Assembly (NCBI GenBank): GCA_022539475.1
Contig: VCMS01000212.1
Span: forward strand, 1 to 64,000
DNA: 64,000 bases
Direction of reading: 5' to 3'
From: Gracilaria domingensis
Taxonomy: Eukaryota > Rhodophyta > Florideophyceae > Gracilariales > Gracilariaceae
Shown piece after piece: positions 21,306 through 28,601 of this stretch. The notes beneath the pieces are model-generated. The model was not told where the DNA came from. It saw only the letters and a program-made list of their open reading frames with translations, and did not search any database. The position numbers and the translations under genes were made by a program. How positions within the stretch are numbered: the first letter of the stretch is position 1; the number at the start of each line of letters is the position of its first letter.

Positions 21306-21722
21306 GTTGTGGAGATAAACGGGGTAATGAACGAAATAGTTGGAGGCGGGGGGGGGGGGTGGAGTGCATGGTTCAGATATTCCGGGAGACTTCGCAGTTC
21401 CTGATTTTCAGGAATTTGAGGTGCCCAATGGGTCGCAAATATCGTCGTTACAAATATATGAAGAGCTCCAGTGTACATATACAACGCGTATTGCAGGCAG
21501 CTGCAACATTCACAAGCATATTTACTTTCTATTCCGTACTGCACTCATCTATTGCTCCAATGTCAGAGCCCAGTCCCAGGCGTACTGCTCTCCGTAGTCG
21601 AAATAAAACCCTTCGCACCTTTCAATATCTCTTACTGCTCTACAACAAAGTAGAGCATAGTTAGAAAGGTCGGACGTAAACTGTATCACGGCCTTTGCTT
21701 CCATTATCTGCACATTGGCACT
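21306..21722. other. Spacer within the leftward arm
   Basis: No recognised gene. It includes a run of about eleven G at 21348-21358. It separates the repeat protein from the SET-like gene and may hold its own promoter or processing signals. Confidence 0.5.
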
Positions 21723-22148
21723 TCAAGTCCTGTTCGACCGAGGCTGCGATAAATCGGGATCCCCGGTATGATATCTGGCGTCGTTAATGTAGCCCCCGAT
21801 ACAAAAAGGCGCCGGGACAATGTAGACTTCGCTCTCCTTTCTATCCTGAGCCTGTCCTGGTCTGTTCCTCAGGTCGAGAAACTCCGGACCAGTCACAGTG
21901 ACCATCATGGAAAACAACTTGTACCGCACAGGAGTTGCTCCGAGACAGTCACTTCCATACGTTAGGTGTCTTTCCTTCCGGTTCGTCAGATCCGTGTATA
22001 CCAAAGTTCCATAAAAATGACATATAGTTTCCCCAGCCAATATCTTATGTTCCCTGAACACCCCCATACCAGCACGGAGATGTCGAATCTTAGAAGATGC
22101 TACATGTAAGCGATAGCGATTGGCTTCAACAGTCAACATCATATGCAT
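21723..22148 (-). CDS. SET-domain-like protein
   Basis: The ATG at 22148 opens 141 residues that look like a short SET domain, the fold of protein lysine methyltransferases. The N-terminal SET motif is represented by LRAGMGVFREHKILAGETI followed by FYGTLV, matching the usual G-x-G-v-f and G-E-x-I pattern. The late motif is represented by GGYINDARYHTGDPD, in the place of the family's N-H-S-x-x-P-N-type core. It lacks recognisable pre-SET and post-SET cysteines. The frame continues in phase from the methyltransferase gene upstream, but several stops lie between. Enzymatic activity is uncertain, and the assignment is by motif only. Confidence 0.5.
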   Translation of the reverse strand: MHMMLTVEANRYRLHVASSKIRHLRAGMGVFREHKILAGETICHFYGTLVYTDLTNRKERHLTYGSDCLGATPVRYKLFSMMVTVTGPEFLDLRNRPGQAQDRKESEVYIVPAPFCIGGYINDARYHTGDPDLSQPRSNRT

Positions 22149-22273
22149 ATCTATTAGATTCAGAGTTCCTCGATGCTTCTAGTCCCAAAGCTATACAGTA
22201 TGCTGTCCACACTTGTCGATAAACTCCAAGTCCTTCCAGTATCCTCCTAGGAACTGAGTAATATGTGCAGGCA

Positions 22274-23299
22274 TCACTTGGTACTGGGGGTATCCAAATG
22301 GAGCCTCCCATTCAAGCCAACCTCGATCCCGATGTGGAACCCGTCATATGTTTTTGAAGCAGCATCCACCACCTCCTGTTCAACCACGATGTCATTCTTC
22401 CCCCCGCGAAGAACTTCGGTCATAAGAATCGTTATATGGTGCTTCGCATGGCTGAAACATGGTCTAATTTTCTCGCGCCTCAAGAACTTCCTATTCTTTG
22501 TAAGCGATAGGCACGCCATACCGGTAGAAAAACTTCCCGCGAACATGTCCATGACAAGATCACCCGGTCTTGTGAAGCGACAAATCAACTCTTTCATCAA
22601 ATCCCTGGACTTCTGCTCCGGTCTTATGTACTGTGCACTTGGTACTGAACTACCTGGCTCATTTAACATCCATGTCAACCACTCCTCCGCTCTCGGTTTC
22701 GGCAACCGGTCAATTACATTCCTGTTTGCTGGGAAAGTAGAAGGAATGGAATTTTTCTCCTCAAATGGAGTAAGACTGGCTTCCTCCGATGGTCGCAATC
22801 CACGCTTCACTCCATGAACGGCGTACTCCGTTACGGGCTGTATCCCAAACTTTGGTGGATTCCCACCGACATTACTTCGATCCCGGATGAACACCAGTGG
22901 ATTCCCATCCACTTTAAACGAAGGCATGAGTTCTGGCTTACCTTCGCTTCCAGCTTCATCTTTCGTACTCGCCGTCTCCGAGAGTATCCTGTGCCAAACA
23001 TTAAACTGTGCCATGGCACAGAATATAATGAAGTGCCCACCTGACTGAAGCGCGGAACTTATTAAGTCAGCCGTACTGATCATGTCATCCTCACTGAAGA
23101 CATCGTGAGCACTATTCCGTTTGCTCCTCTTCCTTAGAGTGTTAAAGGGAGGGTCTGTTAGGACAAGCTGTGCCTCACCGCATAAAATCTCACTCTGATT
23201 CACTAACGTTTCATGTGTGTGCCTTAGGTCCTTCATGTCAGAGTTGTACGCTACAAAGTGTGACTTTCTCATCCCCTTCCACACCTTGTCCATATTCAT
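22274..23299 (-). CDS. DNA N6-adenine/N4-cytosine methyltransferase (beta class)
   Basis: The ATG at 23299 opens 341 residues. Motif IV, the catalytic D-P-P-F, is at residues 49-52 (LVLTDPPFN). The AdoMet-binding motif I, FAGSFSTG, lies much later at residues 253-260, preceded by RPGDLVMD. That permuted order defines the beta class of amino-methyltransferases that modify exocyclic amines of adenine or cytosine. It is unlike the MT-A70 group of most eukaryotes, whose motif is D-P-P-W. The glycine of the usual FxGxG is changed (FAGSF), which may affect cofactor binding. It sits in the leftward arm between small ORFs and the SET-like gene. Confidence 0.75.
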   Translation of the reverse strand: MNMDKVWKGMRKSHFVAYNSDMKDLRHTHETLVNQSEILCGEAQLVLTDPPFNTLRKRSKRNSAHDVFSEDDMISTADLISSALQSGGHFIIFCAMAQFNVWHRILSETASTKDEAGSEGKPELMPSFKVDGNPLVFIRDRSNVGGNPPKFGIQPVTEYAVHGVKRGLRPSEEASLTPFEEKNSIPSTFPANRNVIDRLPKPRAEEWLTWMLNEPGSSVPSAQYIRPEQKSRDLMKELICRFTRPGDLVMDMFAGSFSTGMACLSLTKNRKFLRREKIRPCFSHAKHHITILMTEVLRGGKNDIVVEQEVVDAASKTYDGFHIGIEVGLNGRLHLDTPSTK

Positions 23300-23572
23300 T
23301 CAAAAGAGACTGGATATACCCTTCAACGGGCGGCTCAATACTAGTCTTTTCGATGTAGTACCCGGCAACCCAAGACTCATGCTCCGCACGATTCACCGGC
23401 TTCTCGAAGTCGTCGCTATCGGAGCTCACGAGGTCCATATATTCTCGACGAGATGGGGTGGGGCAGACTTGGTCGAAGAAGGTTCGGCATTACCTGAAGT
23501 TTTAGGAGTTTTCGTCAGTTCAATATCCGGTTTCGCGTGAATGCCCACATTGAACCCTGCCGCATGACTCAT
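23238..23572 (-). CDS. Small overlapping ORFs upstream of the methyltransferase
   Basis: A 48-residue frame opens at the ATG at 23572 and ends at 23426. A 66-residue frame opens at the ATG at 23438, overlaps it by 13 bases, and ends at 23238 inside the start of the methyltransferase gene. The second is acidic (MDLVSSDSDDFEKPVN). Either they are two tiny proteins or one protein joined by a frameshift or a short intron. No function is recognised. Confidence 0.35.
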
Positions 23573-23587
23573 ATCCGATATCGGTTT

Positions 23588-24685
23588 CTATAGCAACTCC
23601 GAAAAGTTCTGAAATCGTGCAGGCAACTCACCGGAGTCAGAATTAGATACAGTATCCATCCGTATCTCATAAAACTCTATCCAGTTCCGCATCTGATCAA
23701 CCCGTAATCTATAGAGGCTATCGTGGGTGCATATGGTTTCGAGGTCTGTCAAAACTTCCTTAGCCAGTATTCGGAGGTTTGTATCGCATTCATCGCCCAA
23801 GGTCTCCACCAATTTAGTAGTACTGCTCTGTGCCACATCTTGTGTGTGGAATCGAGTACTCTGGCTTGGCCGGGCATAAGCGAACTGCCGTGTCTCTAGG
23901 GCTGTATACTTCAACGTGTGCATATTCATGTAAATGTATGGTTTCACCATGTGCTGAACGTTTTTGTATCCAAGATGAGCCGCAAAACAATTCTATGCCC
24001 ATACGACCTCACTGATAGCAAATCCCAGTTGATTGCAGTTGTCTTTGGAAAACGACGTAAAAGTGGGTATGTACACAGATGGTGCATGGTTCAGTTTTCG
24101 TTTCTTTTTCGGTTGTTTCTTCTTCATCATTCTGATCTTGTGGTTCTCTCCCATTATGTGGCCAAGGTATGATAAGTATATAACGACCCCAAATGGGTCC
24201 ACAGCTGTTGGTGGGATAAACACTGTCGTCTTCAGAACCTGCTTTTTCCTGGTCATGAAATATCCAACCAGGAATCGCACCGGTAGGTATATACCCTTAT
24301 CCATGGAGAGAAGGAAATAATCGCGGGGTCTTTGGTCATCATCTCCGTCCTTCTTGTCAAGAAGCTTCGTCACAAGGTAACGTTGCTCTACAGGTTTGTT
24401 ATTCACCACACTGTTTCGCAGCTGCTGCCGTGTCAAGTTCTGCAGGTTCTTGGAATTAGTGGCCTCCTCAAACATCTGCCTTGCCTCCGGAATATCCTTA
24501 TAGTTCTCGGCGCAGAACTCTATAAGCCCTCTAAACCCCACGTCCCCTGGCCGATCAGGGCCTCCATCGCTGTTTGCCAAAGCATCGCGAAGAACCAAGA
24601 AAAGTGTCACATATGTATGGAACGCCGGAGGCGGAGCACTCATGTCGATAGGATTTATCTCCTCTCCATCATCGATGGAATCCAT
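23588..24685 (-). CDS. Unrecognised protein, first gene of the leftward arm, with one in-frame TAG
   Basis: From the ATG at 24685 a frame of 230 codons ends at a TAG (23993-23995). The same frame then stays open for another 135 codons to 23588, including a second ATG at 23950. A 51-base GTATGG...TTCAG interval spans the TAG and would leave the frame intact if spliced. The first part has a Lys-rich patch (MMKKKQPKKKRKLNH) suited to nuclear import, and the second a helical RLRVDQMRNWIEFYE stretch. I recognise no family. It lies immediately downstream of the shared promoter-like module at 24701-24750. Confidence 0.5.
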
Positions 24686-24700
24686 CGCTTCAGCGCAAAG

Positions 24701-24750
24701 AACGGAGGCGAGACTTTAAATGGCGACTTAGGCTGGGCACCCCCGCTTTT
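24701..24750 (-). promoter_or_regulatory. Shared promoter-like module, left copy
   Basis: On the minus strand this reads AAAGCGGGGGTGCCCAGC, then AGTCGCCATTTAAAG, then CTCGCC. It matches the plus-strand copy at 25892-25941 in about 45 of 50 positions. The TTTAAA core lies 30 bases upstream of the first ATG of the leftward arm. Confidence 0.7.
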
Positions 24751-24980
24751 GGCAGCTCCTCCTAGCGCACTGCCAGTCTCGCCCGTGTCTGTGTCCGCTC
24801 CCTTCTGGGGTCGGTGTCCGTGCCGCTTTGAGCGGGTGCGATAGCGTCGCGTGTCGGCCACGTCGCGATTCGGAGCTATTGCAAAGGTCGCGTATTGTGC
24901 TAATAGTCGCGGACTAAGTGGATGTGAAGTGCTAGTTTTCTCTAGTTTGATATATGTGCACGGCGTGTGCAGCGAAATCA

Positions 24981-25052
24981 CTGCCGGAAGTGCCGAGGGG
25001 AGTCTTTTGGGAGGTCTCCGGAGGGTGCCAGAATGTGGCCAGAACGTGCCCA
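24981..25052 (+). repeat. Control-region element, copy a
   Basis: This begins ctgccggaagtgccg and ends with gccagaatgtggcc and acgtgccc. It is repeated in the same orientation at 25815-25882 and inverted at 25231-25302. Confidence 0.75.
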
Positions 25053-25065
25053 CGGGCGGGGGGTC

Positions 25066-25097
25066 GGTCGTGTTAGGGTAGGTACCCTAACACGACC
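25066..25097. repeat. Perfect palindrome with a TTAGGG-containing arm
   Basis: The 15-base arm ggtcgtgttagggta at 25066-25080 pairs fully with 25083-25097 across two bases. The same arm recurs in the next hairpin. Confidence 0.85.
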
Positions 25098-25172
25098 GGA
25101 CCCCCCCCGCGGGCATAGAATCGCGCAATTTTCAAAAAATCGCCCAAAACGTGCCCGCGGGAGGAAGGTTCC

Positions 25173-25204
25173 GGTCGTGTTAGGGTACCTCCCCTAGCAC
25201 GACC
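25173..25204. repeat. Second hairpin with the same arm sequence
   Basis: ggtcgtgttaggg pairs with ccctagcacgacc with one mismatch. A long C run follows it at 25207-25224. Confidence 0.8.
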
Positions 25205-25230
25205 GACCCCCCCCCCCCCCCCCCGCCCGC

Positions 25231-25302
25231 GGGCACGTTTTGGGCACATTCTGGCGCCTTTTCGGAACCTCCCAAAACACACCCCCCGGCACTTCCTGTA
25301 CC
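25231..25302 (-). repeat. Control-region element, copy b (inverted)
   Basis: Reverse complement of the 24981-25052 and 25815-25882 elements, with a few substitutions. Confidence 0.7.
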
Positions 25303-25814
25303 CACTGCGTCACCTCAGTGGACCATCCCGTCTTCTCCACCCTCCAGAAACTCCCTAATTTTCACGCGCATCACACCTACCCTAGGGAAGAGGATGGTGT
25401 CGAGAGTCAATGATGTGGGGGACTCTATGCATTCTGCGCTATGTTCCATGACGAGGGCTGATATACTGGATGCACCGCCGATGTCCCGGAGGCCGCCCCT
25501 GGCGCAGCAATACTTAAGAGCGCCATCGATAGCAGTCTTTTGTAGTCTAGTGGTAAACTATGAAGCAACTTATCACTTTCAGTAAACTGATCTTTACGGC
25601 AGTCATCCACTGTACATGACGCAATTCCATCCCGGAGCCGTAAGTTCGTTACGCGCATGCAGCCCATCGGAGGGCCGCCGCTGTGCTCGCCAGCGACCGC
25701 GCGCAACAACAGTCTCACTCCGAACCCACGACACCGACCGCTGCTGACACCAGGGAGTTAGGGAGCATTGCAAGGATGGAGAAGACGCGTTGGTGCATTA
25801 AGGTGAGGCGGTGG

Positions 25815-25882
25815 GTGCCGGAAGTGCCGGGAGGAGTGTTTTGGAAGGTCTCCGGATGGTGCCAGAATGTGCCCAAAACGTG
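25815..25882 (+). repeat. Control-region element, copy c
   Basis: Same orientation as copy a. It ends immediately before the right copy of the promoter-like module, so in the rightward arm the two elements are directly adjacent. Confidence 0.75.
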
Positions 25883-25891
25883 CCCGCTGAC

Positions 25892-25941
25892 GAAAGCGGG
25901 GGTGCCCAGCGTGAGTCGCCATTTAAAGGCTCGCCTTCGTT
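25892..25941 (+). promoter_or_regulatory. Shared promoter-like module, right copy
   Basis: Faces rightward. Its TTTAAA core is at 25922-25927, about 77 bases upstream of the ATG at 26004. It matches the left copy on the opposite strand in about 45 of 50 positions. Confidence 0.7.
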
Positions 25942-26003
25942 CTTGTATCGTCCAGAGCGAGCGTATTGTTGATATACACCTTTCACTGCAAAAGCTGTTC
26001 AAC

Positions 26004-26330
26004 ATGAACCAGACTTGTGTTCGAAAGCGTACGCAAAGCGTGACTCCTCGCACTCGGTGGAGCACTCGATCATTGCAAGGTGGAATGCCGGTTTCTCTGC
26101 AGATAGATATTGAGAATGAAGGAAAGGTGATATTCGGGGCGTTGTTGCATGGAATTGGAAGTTTTCTACGTCGCGAGTTGAACGGGAAGCAATTGGACCC
26201 AGGTCTTGTGGTGTATCATTTCATAATATTCTCATCAGTCGAAACGGTCAGACGTTCTACCCTTACCGGGCGGAGGGCCTGGATCTTTCAAAAACATCCA
26301 GGATCTCCGGACGGCCGCTCCTTGGGATGA
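26004..26330 (+). CDS. Small unrecognised ORF, first of the rightward arm
   Basis: The ATG at 26004 opens about 108 residues starting with a basic MNQTCVRKRTQSVTPRTR stretch. A more ordered section follows (VIFGALLHGIGSFLRRELNG). The last third may be out of frame. From about 26230 another frame reads GQTFYPYRAEGLDLSKTSRI, which looks more protein-like, so a frameshift or short intron near 26220 is possible. No family is recognised. Confidence 0.4.
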   Translation: MNQTCVRKRTQSVTPRTRWSTRSLQGGMPVSLQIDIENEGKVIFGALLHGIGSFLRRELNGKQLDPGLVVYHFIIFSSVETVRRSTLTGRRAWIFQKHPGSPDGRSLG

Positions 26331-26334
26331 GAAA

Positions 26335-26793
26335 ATGATGGAACCGGTGGCAGCCAGCATTCCGGCGTCCAAGCGACGAACGCTGAGCGCTATGAGTGAG
26401 GTGATGACGCCCACAAGCCGCATGGAGCCAATTAGAAGTTCATCAACACCGAGAGGTAGCATATCAGTAGCACCTCCGCGGGCCAGTGCGTCCTCTGTTA
26501 CGAAGCGGAAAATGGAGACGAGATCATCCCCAGCTACGAAACGGACAGGCCAAACAAAGTCCGCATCCGCTACGAAGCCCACTGCGTCGAGAAGGGCATC
26601 TCCTGCGATGAATCAGACCGTGGACACGAGGGAAACTTCTCCGTCAAAACAGACGGTTCAGCACGGGACTGCTGTGCGAGAAGAGGAAGATGAGATCATA
26701 AAAGGTCCCCTTCTAGACGCGGATGCGCAATCCACACAACGAGCTGGTCCGTACCCAAACTGCACCACAAAGTGCGGAGCAGCAGGACGATGA
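26335..26793 (+). CDS. Ser/Thr/Lys-rich repeat protein
   Basis: About 152 residues from the ATG at 26335. The middle consists of diverged 12-13-residue repeats with the pattern S-P-A-T-K-R-T (SSPATKRTGQTKSASATKP and so on), giving a strongly basic, histone-H1-tail-like composition. The C-terminal part overlaps the start of the ParB-like frame by 71 bases. The two may be exons of one protein. No enzymatic domain is present; a DNA- or chromatin-binding tail is the simplest reading. Confidence 0.45.
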   Translation: MMEPVAASIPASKRRTLSAMSEVMTPTSRMEPIRSSSTPRGSISVAPPRASASSVTKRKMETRSSPATKRTGQTKSASATKPTASRRASPAMNQTVDTRETSPSKQTVQHGTAVREEEDEIIKGPLLDADAQSTQRAGPYPNCTTKCGAAGR

Positions 26794-27517
26794 CATTGTG
26801 CTTCTGTCCACAAGAATGGCACGTTCAAGTGTTTCTGGCGAGCGGTCTGGAACACAAGGGACACCTACTCGGAGCAAGATGTACAGACGAATTCGTCAGA
26901 AGGTCCCAAAGGTGAACCTCAATCACTACTGGATGGTTGCTGTTACTGTTGACATCACTCTCGTGGACACTCCGCCCAATTTACTCCGTGGAGTAGGTAA
27001 ACGCCACGTTGAAGCCCTTGTGAAGAGTATGGAGGAGCGGGGGATATTGCAGTCGATGGGTTCCCCAGTGGTGGCCTTACAAGATGCTACTACGGGAGAG
27101 AGGGATACTGACAAGGGACGTCTAACAAAGAAGTGCTTCATTGTAGATGGTGTGCATCGTCTGAAAGCTATACAATATTTGGCAGCGACTGGTGCACCGA
27201 AGTGGAAGCGATTAGCCAAGTTTTGGCGTTGCAATCTGCTGATACGAAGAGATGGGAGGCTCATTGGGATGAAGGAATCGTTATGTGTTGCTTCGTACCT
27301 CAAAGCGTCGACGAGTATCATGCGAAGGATGATGTTTGCAGACAAGATACCCTCTATAGTTAGTATGGTCGCCATTCTATTTGAAGATGTTGAGGGGGTG
27401 ACGCCGACAGACGTGGATCCTGCAGAAGTGACGGAAGTGTTGAAGGAGAGCCAACTGATTGGGATTGTGACAGTATCTGAGATATGCCAATGTCGCCCTG
27501 CGACTCATGTCTCGTGA
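26723..27517 (+). CDS. ParB/Srx-like nuclease-fold protein
   Basis: The ATG at 26723 opens 264 residues. A Gln-rich start is followed by a ParB N-terminal-type domain. GVGKRHVEALVKSMEERGI (residues 90-108) matches the first ParB motif, and FIVDGVHRLKAIQYL (139-153) matches the family's v-D-G-x-H-R-x-x-A core. This fold covers chromosome-partition CTPases, nucleases and sulfiredoxins. It is common beside methyltransferases in prokaryotic and phage DNA-modification loci and rare in eukaryotes. The end of the frame overlaps the next ORF by 11 bases. A 67-base GTATCT...TTCGAG interval would join them in frame if it were an intron. Confidence 0.62.
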   Translation: MRNPHNELVRTQTAPQSAEQQDDDIVLLSTRMARSSVSGERSGTQGTPTRSKMYRRIRQKVPKVNLNHYWMVAVTVDITLVDTPPNLLRGVGKRHVEALVKSMEERGILQSMGSPVVALQDATTGERDTDKGRLTKKCFIVDGVHRLKAIQYLAATGAPKWKRLAKFWRCNLLIRRDGRLIGMKESLCVASYLKASTSIMRRMMFADKIPSIVSMVAILFEDVEGVTPTDVDPAEVTEVLKESQLIGIVTVSEICQCRPATHVS

Positions 27518-28571
27518 GGGAATGCTGACCCATTTCGAGGATATATGTGAGACTGTGAGTGACATATGTATCACACATCTGTCCCATACTCCGCTATATG
27601 TCTTGGATGCCGAGGAGTTTTCCTTCATTCTTGATTGTCTTCATATGTTTCTATTGAAGGGCAAGTCGACGAAGACAAAGCAATGGAAAAGCTTTGAGGA
27701 GGTTCAAGGTTTCTTTTATGATAGAGCAGTGTCTCTGTTCCGCGCGGCTCGAGCAGTGAGGAATGAACTGAACGAGGAAGAGTCGATGGAAGTGTTCCTG
27801 AAACGCGAAGTCAGTCTTTCTGCTCTATCGAATGAAGATGACGTTGAAGACCCAGACATCAACGCAGCTGTGTATCAGTTCTTTTTGGGACAAGTTGTGA
27901 ACTTCAACACATTGCCGCGTGTTCGGAGCAGGACGAACTCAATTAGAACTGCCACGACTTCCGTTCAGAATCGATTGCAGACGATGCTCAAGGTAGTTTC
28001 GCCCCCCGCACCAGTGAAGCAGTCCGTGACGAAGAGGAGGACCTCCGCTGCTGCTGCTGCAACATCTGTCAGTGAAGAAGGGGAGCCGCGAAGAAGTGCA
28101 CGAGAACGGGCGCAGGTGAGTTATAGAGAAATTGAGCACGGCCGAAATCGAGGCGCCGTAGAAGTTCTGGATAGCTCTGATGAAGAACAGCGGGCTCCGC
28201 CGAGGAAGAAACAGAGAAAGACTTTCACACAACAGATGAGATCTACTCTGAACAGCATGACACCGGATGACCTGATGTCTCAAATAAATGAACATGTGCT
28301 GAGAGGAAGGTCGATGAAGGTTCAGTTCGTGGCATTGGAAGAGAGAGGGAATGCAGAGACCGCAAGCAGTTCTGCTTTTGTGGGTGACGAAGAGCTTCTT
28401 GCTGTGACAGTTCCACGGGTTGTCACCGTCGAGAAAGATGCTGCGCCAGACGATCAGCAAGAGAAAGGTGGGGGGCCAATTGATGACGAGCTACCTACAG
28501 CTCTTCCGGAATCTGAGGAGCACGGACTTATTCGAGGAGACCCATATGATGGCCCACCGAACCCATCATGA
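27507..28571 (+). CDS. Charged linker-type protein following ParB
   Basis: The ATG at 27507 opens 354 residues. The first third is helical (HFEDICETVSDICITHLS, FILDCLHMFLLKGKSTK) and may be the C-terminal half of the ParB-like protein. The middle is low complexity, with acidic SSDEE and basic PPRKKQRKTF nuclear-localisation-like patches. The TGA at 28569-28571 is followed by the same frame, open to 29834. No domain is recognised. It may be the linker of a larger ParB-dioxygenase protein. Confidence 0.5.
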   Translation: MSREGMLTHFEDICETVSDICITHLSHTPLYVLDAEEFSFILDCLHMFLLKGKSTKTKQWKSFEEVQGFFYDRAVSLFRAARAVRNELNEEESMEVFLKREVSLSALSNEDDVEDPDINAAVYQFFLGQVVNFNTLPRVRSRTNSIRTATTSVQNRLQTMLKVVSPPAPVKQSVTKRRTSAAAAATSVSEEGEPRRSARERAQVSYREIEHGRNRGAVEVLDSSDEEQRAPPRKKQRKTFTQQMRSTLNSMTPDDLMSQINEHVLRGRSMKVQFVALEERGNAETASSSAFVGDEELLAVTVPRVVTVEKDAAPDDQQEKGGGPIDDELPTALPESEEHGLIRGDPYDGPPNPS

Positions 28572-28601
28572 TGCGGGTATGTCAGGCTGAGACCGCAGGA
28601 A

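Larger units (their letters stand above)
24686..26003. promoter_or_regulatory. Divergent control region between the two gene arms
   Basis: This region separates the leftward genes (first ATG 24685) from the rightward genes (first ATG 26004). It contains two facing copies of a roughly 50-bp module, three copies of a roughly 70-bp element, two hairpins and long C or G runs. No convincing coding sequence is present. The arrangement suggests co-regulation of both arms. A role in replication or packaging is also possible. Confidence 0.65.

Noticed and set aside
25535-25570. Possible tRNA gene (gtagtctagtggtaaact resembles an A box)
   Set aside because: No B box or cloverleaf follows.
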